From Paenibacillus sabuli (GTDB taxonomy: Bacteria > Bacillota > Bacilli > Paenibacillales > Paenibacillaceae), in contig NZ_JACXIZ010000017.1 of the NCBI RefSeq assembly GCF_014705605.1, positions 62,001 to 126,000 on the forward strand: a stretch of 64,000 nucleotides of DNA, given 5' to 3'. Positions 34,879-43,257 of this stretch are shown here, piece by piece; the stretch's first letter is position 1; every line of letters begins with the position of its first letter. Made by a program: the position numbers and the translations under genes. The notes under the pieces are model-generated. The model searched no databases, had not been told where the DNA came from, and saw only the letters and a list, made by a program, of their open reading frames with translations.

Positions 34879-35940
34879 TTAACCGAAATGATGCTTGGAC
34901 ATCCACAGGACGCCGCTCTTGAGCACGCGCGGCACGTACCCCATAATCGGCGTCTTGCCCATAATGCCGAACCCGGCTTTTTTGCCGAGCGAGCCGAGCA
35001 CGCCCTTGAGCTTGATCTTGCCGAGCCGGGGCGCCTTGCCGGCCCAAAAAGCCTCCATGACCTCGGCAACCTGCTTGCCCTGCGCTTCGGCGGCCTGAGC
35101 GCTCGGCGAGAACGGCAGGCTGGCGCAGTCGCCAATGACAAAAATGTCGGGATAATCCGGCAGCTGGTGATGCGGATTGATCACGAGCCGACCCTGCGTA
35201 TCCTTGGGCAGCTGCAGCTGTTGGACGAGCGGGACCGGCTGAATGCCGGCCGTCCAGACCGTCACGTCTGTAGCGATCTCGGTCTCGCGGTCGTAGACGA
35301 CGCCTTGCTCCAGACGCGTAATCGAGGTATGGCCGCACATCTGCACGTCATGCGCCTCGAACCAGGAGGACACGTAGCGCTGCAGCTTGCCGGGAAAAGC
35401 GGACAGAATCGTCGGCCCGCGATCCAGGATGCGAATGTTCAGGTCGGGCCGGCTCTCCCGCAGCTCCGCCGCGACTTCGACGCCGCTCAGTCCGCCGCCT
35501 ACAATCGTCACCTGGCCGTAAGGCTTGGCGTCGCCGAGCAGATGGTAGGTCCGGCGCGCAGCGGCAAAGGTCTGCAGCGAGACGGAGTGCTGCTCCGCGC
35601 CTTCGATGCCGTGATATTTGTCGGTGCAGCCGAGCGCAATCGCCAGCCATTCGTATTGGACGGGATCGCGTCCCTCCATCAGCACCTGCTTGGTCGCCGG
35701 ATCGATTCCCGTCACCTCGCCGTGCGTGACGATCAGGCGCGGATCGGAAGGGTAGGAGACACGCAGCTCGTAATCCGATACCGTGCCGGCCGCCAGCGCA
35801 TAATATTCCGTCTTCAGGCCCTGGAACGGCATGCGGTCGATGAGCACGATGACCGTATCGTTCGGCAGTTCCTTCTCCAGCAGCTCCTGCGCCAGCGTCA
35901 GACCGCCGTACCCGCCACCCAGGATGACAAATTGCTTCAT
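34879..35940 (-). CDS. yutJ: NADH dehydrogenase-like flavoprotein YutJ
   Basis: 353 residues. FAD-binding VILGGGYGG at 5-13, NAD-binding VTIVGGGLSGVEVAAEL near 145-160, and the C-terminal FAD motif DIFVIGDCASLPFSPSAQAAEAQG. It resembles type II NADH:quinone oxidoreductases; B. subtilis YutJ is in this group, though its electron acceptor is uncertain. A second, more canonical NDH-2 is at 42064. Stop lies eleven bases inside from the large palindrome. Confidence 0.88.
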   Translation of the reverse strand: MKQFVILGGGYGGLTLAQELLEKELPNDTVIVLIDRMPFQGLKTEYYALAAGTVSDYELRVSYPSDPRLIVTHGEVTGIDPATKQVLMEGRDPVQYEWLAIALGCTDKYHGIEGAEQHSVSLQTFAAARRTYHLLGDAKPYGQVTIVGGGLSGVEVAAELRESRPDLNIRILDRGPTILSAFPGKLQRYVSSWFEAHDVQMCGHTSITRLEQGVVYDRETEIATDVTVWTAGIQPVPLVQQLQLPKDTQGRLVINPHHQLPDYPDIFVIGDCASLPFSPSAQAAEAQGKQVAEVMEAFWAGKAPRLGKIKLKGVLGSLGKKAGFGIMGKTPIMGYVPRVLKSGVLWMSKHHFG

Positions 35941-35981
35941 AGTCCTATCCCAACCTTTTTGGAATTTTTCCGTGCGGCGCC

Positions 35982-37085
35982 TTATTCGTATACCTTGATC
36001 TTGTTGTAGAAGGTATCGCGCTCGATCGGCGTGCGGCCCGCGCCCTTGACGAGCCAGATCAGATCCTCTCGCGTGATGCCGCTCGGCGTCAGCGCGCCTG
36101 CGGCGTGGCTGATCCGCTCGCGCACCAACGTGCCGTGTACGTCGCTGGCGCCCATCGTCAGTGCCACCTGGGTAAGCTGGGTGCCGATGTTGATGAAATA
36201 GGCCTTGATGTGCTGAATGTTGTCCAGCATCAGACGGCTGATGGCAATCGTCTTCAGATCCTCAAAGGCGGAATTGCGGCGGCGGATGCCGGCCTTCGGG
36301 CTTTTGGGCTGCATGGAGAGCGGGATAAAGACCATGAAGCCGTTCGTTTCGTCCTGAAGCTCGCGAATTTTGACCATATGGTCGATCCGCTGGGCATGGC
36401 TTTCGATCGATCCGTACAGCATTGTCGTATGCGTGCGCAGGCCGAGCTGATGCGCCGTCCGGTGGACCTCCAGATATTCGCTTACGTTGGCCTTGTCCAC
36501 GCGCATTTTTTGACGGTATTGATCGGACAGAATCTCTGCACCGCCGCCGGTTAGCGTGTCAAGGCCGGCCTTGCGCAGCTCTTGCAGCACCTCGCCGTAG
36601 CTTAGCCCGCTGATGCGCGAAAAAAAGTCGATTTCCGCGGCGGTGTATGCCTTCAGCGTGACGTGCGGATATTGTTTTTTCAGCGCCGCAAGGCTGTCTA
36701 CATAGTATTGGAACGGAACATGCGGATTATGTCCGCCGACAATATGGAATTCCCGCACCCCGGGATGAATATGCTGGTCGACGTATTCGATCATCTGCTC
36801 GCCGCTCAGCGTATAAGAGCCTTCCTCGCCCTCGTCCTTGCGGAAGTTGCAAAAGGCGCAATGCGCTTCGCAAACATTGGTAAAATAAAGACTCAGATTT
36901 TCGATAAAATAAACGTCGGTGCCGTTTTTGCGCAAATTCGCTTCGTTGGCCATTTGTCCAATGGTCAGCAAATCGTCGGAGCGGTATAAAAACTCGCCGT
37001 CCCCGGCGGTAAGCCGCTCGCCGTGCTTGACTTTCTCCACGATGTCCTGCATGCGCTTGTCCGGACTGGATACGATGGTATTCAT
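35982..37085 (-). CDS. mqnE: Aminofutalosine synthase MqnE
   Basis: 367 residues. Radical SAM enzyme with C-x3-C-x2-C at Cys72, Cys76, Cys79 (VCEAHCAFCNF). Further family signatures are EFHIVGGHNPHVPF, LTGGGAEIL and the C-terminal GASDVHGTLVRERI. It joins S-adenosylmethionine with the enolpyruvyl product of MqnA to form 6-amino-6-deoxyfutalosine, a committed step of the futalosine route to menaquinone. Its presence indicates the organism uses that route, at least in part, rather than only the classical Men pathway. Start has AGGAGCC upstream. Confidence 0.95.
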   Translation of the reverse strand: MNTIVSSPDKRMQDIVEKVKHGERLTAGDGEFLYRSDDLLTIGQMANEANLRKNGTDVYFIENLSLYFTNVCEAHCAFCNFRKDEGEEGSYTLSGEQMIEYVDQHIHPGVREFHIVGGHNPHVPFQYYVDSLAALKKQYPHVTLKAYTAAEIDFFSRISGLSYGEVLQELRKAGLDTLTGGGAEILSDQYRQKMRVDKANVSEYLEVHRTAHQLGLRTHTTMLYGSIESHAQRIDHMVKIRELQDETNGFMVFIPLSMQPKSPKAGIRRRNSAFEDLKTIAISRLMLDNIQHIKAYFINIGTQLTQVALTMGASDVHGTLVRERISHAAGALTPSGITREDLIWLVKGAGRTPIERDTFYNKIKVYE

Positions 37086-37140
37086 GGCAGGAGCCTCCTT
37101 CGATAAAAATGGCCTGATTCATATAAGGGCCTGATTAATT

Positions 37141-37169
37141 GCCGGTCGGCAGCGAAGATGCCGACCGGC
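37141..37169. other. Hairpin in the mqnE upstream region
   Basis: GCCGGTCGGCA and its exact complement separated by seven bases. No T-run follows on either strand, so a terminator is unlikely; it would lie in the mqnE 5' leader if transcription starts upstream of it. Confidence 0.5.
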
Positions 37170-37321
37170 TGAATTGTAAAAGGTCAAGGTTGAATGACAA
37201 AATGTTTGTGAAAAAAGGAACAAGGTTAGTCTGAAAAGTGGCTCGATTTCTTTTCATTATAAACCTGTTGCGATAAAGCGGCAACCATAAAAGTCAACCA
37301 ATCTTCAAAATTCAACACGTT

Positions 37322-37378
37322 CTCGTGCGAGCTGCAAAACAGCAGACCCGCCAACCAGCCCTCTTGCGAGCTGCAAAA
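37322..37378 (+). repeat. Spaced direct repeat
   Basis: CTCGTGCGAGCTGCAAAA at 37322-37339 and CTCTTGCGAGCTGCAAAA at 37361-37378, start-to-start distance 39 bases; the intervening ACCAGC-type sequence is also partly repeated. Confidence 0.7.
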
Positions 37379-37413
37379 GTCCACCGACCAGCGTTCAAAT
37401 TTTTCGGCCAGAC

Positions 37414-37442
37414 TTGAGCGAATTTTTAAAAAGCAGTATACT
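37414..37442 (+). promoter_or_regulatory. Sigma-A promoter of the IscA-like gene
   Basis: TTGAGC at 37414-37419, a 17-base spacer and TATACT at 37437-37442; the leader to the ATG would be about 85 bases. Confidence 0.65.
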
Positions 37443-37532
37443 GGAGCTGTAAATGAAAAGCAGGCGCGCTGTTGAGGGCGATTGCCGCCGGCCGAGAGCC
37501 GGCTCGATTTTTCAAGAACGGAGGGATTTTCT

Positions 37533-37892
37533 ATGATTCAAATTAGCGATAGCGCATCGAATAAAATTCGTGAAATGCTGGCCGAGGAAGAAACGCCCGA
37601 TTTGTTTTTGCGCATTGGCGTCAAGGAAGGCGGCTGCAGCGGCTTTTCCTATGGCATGGGCTTCGACGACGAGCAGCAGGAGACCGACGAGGCCTTGGAG
37701 CTGCAGGGGCTCAAGGTGGTCGTGGATCAGGACAGCATGAAATATTTGAACGGTCTGCAGATAGACTTCAAGGAATCGGCGATGGGGGGCGGGTTCACCA
37801 TCGAGAATCCGAACGCCTCCGCGACCTGCGGCTGCGGTTCCTCGTTTCGCACGGCGACCGACGCGGGCAAGCCGAGTCCGGAGCAGTGCTAG
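37533..37892 (+). CDS. yutM: HesB/IscA-family iron-sulfur carrier (YutM-like)
   Basis: 119 residues. A-type carrier with the three conserved cysteines: Cys35 in KEGGCSGFSYGMGF and two in CGCGSSF near 107-109. It accepts Fe-S clusters from the SUF scaffold and passes them to client enzymes. The ATG at 37533 follows GGAGGG. It has its own promoter and terminator. The nearby radical SAM enzyme MqnE and the Nfu protein are likely members of the same client/maturation network. Confidence 0.93.
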   Translation: MIQISDSASNKIREMLAEEETPDLFLRIGVKEGGCSGFSYGMGFDDEQQETDEALELQGLKVVVDQDSMKYLNGLQIDFKESAMGGGFTIENPNASATCGCGSSFRTATDAGKPSPEQC

Positions 37893-37990
37893 AGGCTGCG
37901 GTTAATATCCGGAATCTGCGGATTAATCATTAAGATTCGGTCGATTGAATCGTTGGATAAACGATTGCAAGTTCATAAGCAAGCACGTGG

Positions 37991-38017
37991 CGGCTCCCTG
38001 GGGGAGCCGTTTTTTTT
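37991..38017 (+). terminator. Terminator of the IscA-like gene
   Basis: CGGCTCCC (37991-37998) pairs with GGGAGCCG (38002-38009) and is followed by eight T. Confidence 0.93.
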
Positions 38018-38021
38018 GAAG

Positions 38022-38093
38022 GAAATAAGCGTAAAATGTGAGGCTGCACGGCGGAAAACGCTCAGGTGGTTGAAATAAGCGTAAATTATGAGG
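38022..38093 (+). repeat. Two-copy GAAATAAGCGTAAA repeat
   Basis: GAAATAAGCGTAAAATGTGAG at 38022 onward and GAAATAAGCGTAAATTATGAG at 38072 onward, 50 bases apart, differing at two positions. Confidence 0.75.
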
Positions 38094-38158
38094 TTACAGG
38101 GTTGTCGGGCCGGATGAGCGCCTTGCATGCGGCGCATAGATATTTGCTGTTCATGTTG

Positions 38159-38241
38159 AATCAGGCAGGCTCTCGCATCGAGAACCTGCCTGATTCGCAT
38201 GCCCGCAATTTCTCAGGCCTTCAAAGTTCGCATGCCCGCAA
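38159..38241. repeat. Hairpin followed by 15-bp direct repeat
   Basis: AATCAGGCAGG at 38159-38169 pairs perfectly with 38185-38195, with TCTCG/CGAGA extending the stem inside. TTCGCATGCCCGCAA then occurs at 38194-38208 and 38227-38241. The hairpin may end transcription of the chemoreceptor gene on the minus strand, but no T-run follows. Confidence 0.6.
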
Positions 38242-38321
38242 GTTCGCAGCCTCTCGAATCGATCTGCATCAGAATGAGCTGCGCGCGTCCGCGAGGATCG
38301 CTTGCCGGTTGATTGTGCGCG

Positions 38322-39308
38322 CTAACCGGTTTCCTCCAATTCGGATTGCTTCGAAACGGAGTGCTGCTCCCCGGTATCGGAATGCTCCGCCATACCCAGC
38401 CCGTTGGCTTGCGCATCGAGCTGCTGTGCAGCCGCATGAATGCCCTGGAAGGCGGCGACCGCTTGCCTGACCTGTTGCTCGCAGGCTGCGATCATGCGCT
38501 TGGTCTGGTCGGTGCCGGCTCCGATGCGCGCGACTTGCTGCGATACATTCTCGACACGGCTGCGCGCCTCCGTCGTCGCTTCTTCGACTCGTTCGGCCAG
38601 CTTGCGCACCTCCGCGGCCACCACATCAAAGCCGCGGCCGAACTCGCCGGCATGGGCCGCCTGGATGGCGGCGTTCAACGCCAGAAGATGTGTCTGCGAG
38701 GCGATCTCCCGTATCGTGCCGACCAGCCCTTCGATCAAGCGCATATGCTCGCTGAGCGTGTGCAGCGCGGCTGCGTTCGCTTCGCCCTCCTGCACGGCGT
38801 TGTCCATTGTAGCGGTCATCAAGCGGCTGTTCTCCACGCCAGCGTCCGCTTTTTGCTTTAATTCCTCCGCCATCGCCTGCAATTGATCGATCAGGCGCTC
38901 GTCGGCTTGCTCCCGCGCCGTAATGTCGGTCGCCAGCTTGAGCACGGCCCGCACGTCGCCCTGCTCGTCCAGGATCGGCATGTAGGTCGCTTCCAGCCAT
39001 AGCAGCTCGCCTCTGCGCGAGACGCGCTGAATCTTATCCTGTACTTGCCGCCCTTCACGCAGTTGGCGCCAGAGCGCCGCGTAGGCGGGGCTGGCGACGT
39101 ATTCGGGCGTGCAGAATTGAGTATGATTCATACCGACGAGCGTCTCGGTACGATAACGGAGCGCCACTGCGAAGTTGGTGTTGGCCCATAATACTTGTCC
39201 ATCCAGGTCAAATTCGATCATGGCCAGCGATTGTTCCACTGCGGCAAGAACAGCGACGGGATCCAGCACTTGCGACGAACGAAGAGTCGAGAGCGGTTTT
39301 CTTTCCAT
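38322..39308 (-). CDS. Soluble PAS-domain methyl-accepting chemotaxis protein
   Basis: 328 residues without membrane segments. A PAS domain occupies about 20-135 ([39 protein letters not shown]). It is followed by a shortened MCP signalling helix whose hairpin tip reads [40 protein letters not shown]. It senses a cytoplasmic signal, perhaps redox or a ligand through PAS, and signals to CheA/CheW. The PAS-short-MCP layout is common in Paenibacillus. The C-terminal tail after about 300 is low in conservation. Confidence 0.9.
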   Translation of the reverse strand: MERKPLSTLRSSQVLDPVAVLAAVEQSLAMIEFDLDGQVLWANTNFAVALRYRTETLVGMNHTQFCTPEYVASPAYAALWRQLREGRQVQDKIQRVSRRGELLWLEATYMPILDEQGDVRAVLKLATDITAREQADERLIDQLQAMAEELKQKADAGVENSRLMTATMDNAVQEGEANAAALHTLSEHMRLIEGLVGTIREIASQTHLLALNAAIQAAHAGEFGRGFDVVAAEVRKLAERVEEATTEARSRVENVSQQVARIGAGTDQTKRMIAACEQQVRQAVAAFQGIHAAAQQLDAQANGLGMAEHSDTGEQHSVSKQSELEETG

Positions 39309-39569
39309 CTTGGGTGTAAGCTCCTTTTCTAAATTATCGCCTTGGTCAAGATTCTTTCTTTCTTATACGCTGCAGGATGCTTTTTGGATGTACCCAATCT
39401 GAAATTGTTTGATCGGTAGCTAAAATAAATGATCGGTCATGTCATGTGCGGAATTTCAAGTGCGCACAGACAACCATCCAAGAGCCGCGGCATGCTGCGA
39501 CATATGTATAACACATGCAGAAGTCTGGCCGGACCCAGCCGGCAAAGACTACGGAAAGGAGTCCAGCTG

Positions 39570-40241
39570 ATGGCGGAGACGAACAGCAGGCAATTGGCCA
39601 GCAAATGGACCAAAACGGCGGCTCTGATGAGCAATCAAACGATTGCTTCGCATATTCCGGAAACACGCATGTACAGCAAGAGCAACTTGCTCATGATGCT
39701 GAACGTGCATGCCATGGTGGTCATCAAGCCGGTCGTAGGAGGCGGAGGCCACGGCGTCATCAAGGTCGCCCGCGAGCAAGGCGGATACAGCTACACGTAC
39801 AAAACGGAACGCAAAAGCTGCGCGACCTTCAACGGCTTGGCCGATGCGCTCCAAGGCATGCAGCGCAGCAGAAGGTACTTGATTCAGAAGGGCATTCAGC
39901 TGGCGTCCATTCAAGGGCGTCCCATCGATTACCGTGTCAAATATGTCAAGGAGGGCGGGCGCTGGAGCTATCGAGCGATGGTGGGCCGATTGGCGCGCAA
40001 AGGGCTGTTCGTGACCAACCTGTGCCGCGGAGGCGAGCAACTCAGCGCTTCGGAAGGTTTGCGGCAGTCGCTCGCACCGGGCCAGGTCAGGCGCAAAAAA
40101 AGGGAGATGCGCAAATTGACGGCGCTCTCCACACGGGTGTTGGAGCAGCACTTCCCCGGGATCGGACAGCTCGGATTCGATTACGGCATTGATAAAAAAG
40201 GGAAAGTATGGATTTTTGAAGTCAATACGCGACCCTCGTAA
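39570..40241 (+). CDS. YheC/YheD-family ATP-grasp protein
   Basis: 223 residues, shorter than many family members. Visible are the ATP-binding Gly-rich loop VVIKPVVGGGGHGVIKV (about 51-67), YLIQKGIQLASIQGRPIDYRVKYVKEGG, and a C-terminal LGFDYGIDKKGKVWIFEVNTRPS, which ends abruptly after the metal-binding Glu/Asn. The YheC/YheD family are spore-coat-associated ATP-grasp ligase-like proteins of unknown substrate. ATG 39570 has GGAAAGGAG before it. The abrupt end directly after the active-site strand suggests a minimal version rather than a broken gene. Confidence 0.85.
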   Translation: MAETNSRQLASKWTKTAALMSNQTIASHIPETRMYSKSNLLMMLNVHAMVVIKPVVGGGGHGVIKVAREQGGYSYTYKTERKSCATFNGLADALQGMQRSRRYLIQKGIQLASIQGRPIDYRVKYVKEGGRWSYRAMVGRLARKGLFVTNLCRGGEQLSASEGLRQSLAPGQVRRKKREMRKLTALSTRVLEQHFPGIGQLGFDYGIDKKGKVWIFEVNTRPS

Positions 40242-40322
40242 ACGTTACAAACTTGATAGTTTTGGGTAATGTTGGTGCATAGCCTTATTAAAGATTTTTA
40301 TTAACAAAAGCAGACGGACGGG

Positions 40323-40421
40323 TGTGGATAACCTTATCCCCATTATCCCGTCCGAAAAAACCTAACATTCGACGATTATCCACATCACATCCACACCGAA
40401 TCCACAACGGGGTGTGGATAA
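40323..40421. promoter_or_regulatory. DnaA-box cluster upstream of sda
   Basis: Exact DnaA boxes TGTGGATAA at 40323-40331, TTATCCACA at 40376-40384 and TGTGGATAA at 40413-40421, plus a one-mismatch box TTATCCCCA at 40334-40342. The last exact box ends nine bases before the sda -35. Confidence 0.88.
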
Positions 40422-40430
40422 TCGGAACGC

Positions 40431-40460
40431 TTGTTCTCTATCGATTGGACATGCTATGAT
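40431..40460 (+). promoter_or_regulatory. Promoter of sda
   Basis: TTGTTC at 40431-40436, 18-base spacer and TATGAT at 40455-40460; start codon at 40494. Confidence 0.6.
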
Positions 40461-40493
40461 AGAGAGGAAGAATTTAGGAAGGGTGTGAAGGCT

Positions 40494-40637
40494 GTGCATA
40501 TTCTTTCGGACGACATTTTGGTAGAATCGTACGAACTGGCTTTGCAGCTCAAGCTGGATCCTGAATTTGTTCAATTGCTGCTAGACGAGATGCATCGTCG
40601 ATCTCTCTCATCGGAAGTGAACCGCGTCGGAGCCTGA
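40494..40637 (+). CDS. sda: Sporulation checkpoint inhibitor Sda
   Basis: 47 residues. LSDDILVESYELALQLKLDPEFVQLLLDEMHRRSL forms the helical hairpin of Sda, closely following the B. subtilis pattern LSDELLIESY...FIELIENEIKRRSL. Sda binds sporulation histidine kinases (KinA) and blocks the phosphorelay when replication starts or is disturbed. The GTG at 40494 has AGGAAGGG ten bases upstream; GTG 40485 is only one base from that site. DnaA boxes upstream agree with DnaA-controlled transcription. Confidence 0.9.
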   Translation: MHILSDDILVESYELALQLKLDPEFVQLLLDEMHRRSLSSEVNRVGA

Positions 40638-40687
40638 ACGGCTAATTGACGATAAATGGCGCCCGAGGTGCCTCTAACAAAATTTTG

Positions 40688-40716
40688 GCATCCCAGACCA
40701 GCCGGCCGGGATGCCT
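40688..40716. terminator. Hairpin between sda and yumC
   Basis: GGCATCCC at 40688-40695 pairs with GGGATGCC at 40709-40716. Moderately T-rich downstream (TCTTGTCG) for sda; on the minus strand AAAATTTTG follows. Confidence 0.65.
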
Positions 40717-40749
40717 CTTGTCGTGCTTGGGCCCAAGGCAATAGAGGTA

Positions 40750-41748
40750 TTATAGCTTCATGTTGCTGCTGTGTCCGGGCGAGAGCTTGGCGGTCGGATC
40801 GATATACACCTTGGCGTTGTTGATGGCGGTGGGCGCTTCGCCGAATCCGACCGCGATCAGCTTCAGCTTGCCCGGATAGGTGGTGATGTCGCCGGCAGCG
40901 AATATGCCCGGAATGCTTGTCTCCATGCGCGAATCGACAACGATCGAGCCGCCTTCGATATCCAGGCCCCATTCGGCGATCGGCCCGAGGCTGGAGACGA
41001 AGCCGAAGTTGACGATGACCGCGTCGACGTCCAGCGTGGTGACCTCTTTGGTTTTGACGTGCTGCAGGGTGGCCACCTGAATGAAGCCGTCGCCGTGCAA
41101 GCCGGTAATTTCCGTCGGGGTCAAGATCTCGACGCTGGATTTGAGCAGATTTTCGACACTGTGCTCGTGGGCGCGGAACTTGTCGCGCCGGTGGATGAGC
41201 GTCACCTTTTCCGCGATCGGCTCAAGCATCAGCGCCCAGTCGACGGCCGAATCGCCGCCGCCGCTGATCAATACTTTCTGCCCTTTGAACTGATGCAGAT
41301 CATTGACGAAATAGTGCAGGTTTTTCTTTTCGTACTGCGCCGCTTCCGGCAGCTCCAGCCGCCGCGGCTCGAAGGCGCCGACGCCGCCCGTGATAATCAC
41401 GGCCCGGGCAAGGTGAGTCGCTTTGTCGGTCGTAATTTCGAACAGACGCTCTTCCTTTTTGACGACGCCGAGCACTTTTTCTTCAAGACAAATTTCAGGA
41501 TCGAAATGCGCCATTTGCCGGCGCAGCTGATCGACAAGCTCCTGTGCGGTGACTTTTGGGAATCCGGCGACGTCGTAAATATATTTCTCCGGATACAAGG
41601 CGGCGAGCTGCCCGCCGAGTTGGGGCATGCTTTCGATAATTTTGACCGAAGCCTTGCGCATGCCCCCGTAGAATGCGGCGAACATGCCGGCCGGCCCGCC
41701 GCCGATCACGGCAATATCCACAACCTGAGGGAGTTCCTGACTGTTCAA
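40750..41748 (-). CDS. yumC: Ferredoxin/flavodoxin-NADP reductase, type 2 (YumC)
   Basis: 332 residues. FAD motif VIGGGPAGM at 14-22, NADPH motif [14 protein letters not shown] near 158-171, no redox-active Cys pair, and the C-terminal [27 protein letters not shown]. This is the thioredoxin-reductase-like FNR of B. subtilis YumC type, which supplies reduced ferredoxin or flavodoxin. It begins with TTG at 41748, supported by GGAGGTG eight bases upstream. Divergent from NDH-2. Confidence 0.93.
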   Translation of the reverse strand: MNSQELPQVVDIAVIGGGPAGMFAAFYGGMRKASVKIIESMPQLGGQLAALYPEKYIYDVAGFPKVTAQELVDQLRRQMAHFDPEICLEEKVLGVVKKEERLFEITTDKATHLARAVIITGGVGAFEPRRLELPEAAQYEKKNLHYFVNDLHQFKGQKVLISGGGDSAVDWALMLEPIAEKVTLIHRRDKFRAHEHSVENLLKSSVEILTPTEITGLHGDGFIQVATLQHVKTKEVTTLDVDAVIVNFGFVSSLGPIAEWGLDIEGGSIVVDSRMETSIPGIFAAGDITTYPGKLKLIAVGFGEAPTAINNAKVYIDPTAKLSPGHSSNMKL

Positions 41749-42063
41749 CGATGCACACCTCCAAGAAAATATAATACCTTTTTCATTATAAGGGTAACCC
41801 GAACGACAGGGAAATAAATTATTTGTATGTTTTTCTAAACTTTTTCGTATAATTTGTACTTGAACTTTTGCGCAAAAGCCGATATGATGTCAGATGTACA
41901 TGAGCATTTAGAGCTGCCTCTCGCTTCAACATAGGGAATGCGCGACAAACCACGAATGAGATCTAAAACCTTTAACTTGGTTTGTGTAATTTTTCACAAT
42001 GTTTTGCAACATAGCATGACCAAGCCAGACAAACTAAGAATGAAGAATGGAAGGGATTCAACG
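41749..42063. promoter_or_regulatory. 315-base divergent regulatory region of yumC and NDH-2
   Basis: No gene. It contains TATAAT-like hexamers on both strands (plus 41848-41853; minus 41785-41790) and the Rex-like operator at 41982-41999. The stretch is clearly richer in A+T than flanking genes. Confidence 0.6.
41982..41999. promoter_or_regulatory. Rex-like operator upstream of NDH-2
   Basis: TTGTGTAATTTTTCACAA differs at one position from the Rex consensus TTGTGAA-N4-TTCACAA. Rex is the NADH/NAD+ sensing repressor and controls the NDH-2 gene in B. subtilis. Confidence 0.7.
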
Positions 42064-43257
42064 ATGAGCAACATACCGAAGATTGTTATTCTTGGCGCAG
42101 GATACGGCGGCGTCCTGACTGCGCTGCGCCTGCAAAAAGAACTGAATTACAACGAAGCGGACGTGACCCTGGTCAACAAGCATGACTATCATTACATCAC
42201 GACGCATCTGCACATGCCGGCCGCGGGCACGGACAATCCGGAAAACGCGCGCGTGAGCATCTCCAAGCTGATCGACGAATTCAAAATCGACTTCGTCAAA
42301 TCGACGGTGGTGCAAATTCGTCCGCAGGATAAGAAAGTCATTCTCGAGGACGGCACGCTCTCCTACGACTACCTGGTCATCGGCGTCGGCGGCGAGCCGG
42401 AGACATTCGGCATCCCGGGCATGCTCGAGCATGCGATGAACATCCGCAGCATCAACTCGGTCCGCCTGATTCGCGAGCATATCGAGTATCAATTTGCCCG
42501 CTTCAAGCGCGAGCCGCACCGTACGGATTATTTGACGTTCGTCGTCGGCGGCGCCGGCTTCACGGGCATCGAGTTCGTCGGCGAGCTGTCCGACCGCATT
42601 CCGGAGCTGTGCAAGCAGTTCGACGTCGATCCTTCGATCGTGCGCCTGTACAACATCGAGGCGGCGCCTACTGCATTGCCGGGCTTCGACCCCGAGCTCG
42701 TGGAATACGCGATGAACGTGCTGTCCAAAAAAGGCGTGACCTTCAAAATCGGCACGGCGATCAAAGAGTGCACGGCTGACGGCGTCATCGTCGGCGAAGG
42801 CGAGGAGATCCGCTCGCAGACGGTGATCTGGACCGGCGGCATCCGCGGCAACCGGCTGATCGAGGAAGCCGGCTTCGAAACGATGCGCGGCCGCGTGAAG
42901 GTGGACGAGCATCTGCGTGCGCCGGGCCACGAGAACATCTATATCGTCGGCGACAACTCGCTGATCATCAATCCCGAGGGACGGCCTTACCCGCCGACGG
43001 CTCAGATCGCCATGCAGCAGGGCGTGCTCTGCGCGCATAACCTGGTGGCCTCGATTCGCAATCAGCCGCTCAAGGGCTTCGAATTCAAAAACAAAGGCAC
43101 CGTGGCATCGCTCGGCAAGGGCGAAGCGATCGGCATTGCCTTTGGCAAGAAATACAAGGGCCGTTTTGCGGCTTGGCTGAAAAAAGCGATTGATTTGCGG
43201 TACCTCTTCATCATCGGAGGCATCCCGCTCGTGTTCCGTAAAGGGAAATTCCTCTAA
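42064..43257 (+). CDS. yumB: Type II NADH:menaquinone dehydrogenase (YumB/Ndh-like)
   Basis: 397 residues. FAD motif VILGAGYGGVLTA (8-20), NAD motif FVVGGAGFTGIEFVGEL near 160, quinone-site region and IYIVGDNSLIINPEGRPYPPTAQIAMQQG, then an amphipathic C-terminus (FAAWLKKAIDLRYLFIIGGIPLVFRKGKFL) for membrane attachment. It oxidises NADH and reduces menaquinone without proton pumping. The ATG at 42064 has GGAAGGG eight bases upstream. The Rex-like operator 65 bases upstream predicts induction at high NADH. Confidence 0.92.
   Translation: MSNIPKIVILGAGYGGVLTALRLQKELNYNEADVTLVNKHDYHYITTHLHMPAAGTDNPENARVSISKLIDEFKIDFVKSTVVQIRPQDKKVILEDGTLSYDYLVIGVGGEPETFGIPGMLEHAMNIRSINSVRLIREHIEYQFARFKREPHRTDYLTFVVGGAGFTGIEFVGELSDRIPELCKQFDVDPSIVRLYNIEAAPTALPGFDPELVEYAMNVLSKKGVTFKIGTAIKECTADGVIVGEGEEIRSQTVIWTGGIRGNRLIEEAGFETMRGRVKVDEHLRAPGHENIYIVGDNSLIINPEGRPYPPTAQIAMQQGVLCAHNLVASIRNQPLKGFEFKNKGTVASLGKGEAIGIAFGKKYKGRFAAWLKKAIDLRYLFIIGGIPLVFRKGKFL

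Larger units (their letters stand above)
37086..37532. other. 447-base intergenic region between mqnE and the IscA-like gene
   Basis: Contains an 11-bp perfect hairpin (37141-37151 with 37159-37169) in the probable mqnE leader, a 39-base spaced direct repeat at 37322-37378 and the promoter of the downstream gene at 37414-37442. The stretch 37180-37400 is A+T-rich; no reading frame with a ribosome binding site was seen. Confidence 0.6.
37893..38321. other. 429-base intergenic region with repeats
   Basis: Contains the terminator at 37991-38017, two 22-base repeats at 38022-38093, a long hairpin at 38159-38195 and a 15-base direct repeat at 38194-38241. No gene is supported. Confidence 0.6.

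Noticed and set aside
37205-37224. Rex-like site TTGTGAAAAAAGGAACAA upstream of mqnE
   Set aside because: Only the left half fits; the right half matches at four of seven positions.
38194-38241. Possible CRISPR-like direct repeat
   Set aside because: Only two 15-base copies, 33 bases apart, without further units or cas genes.
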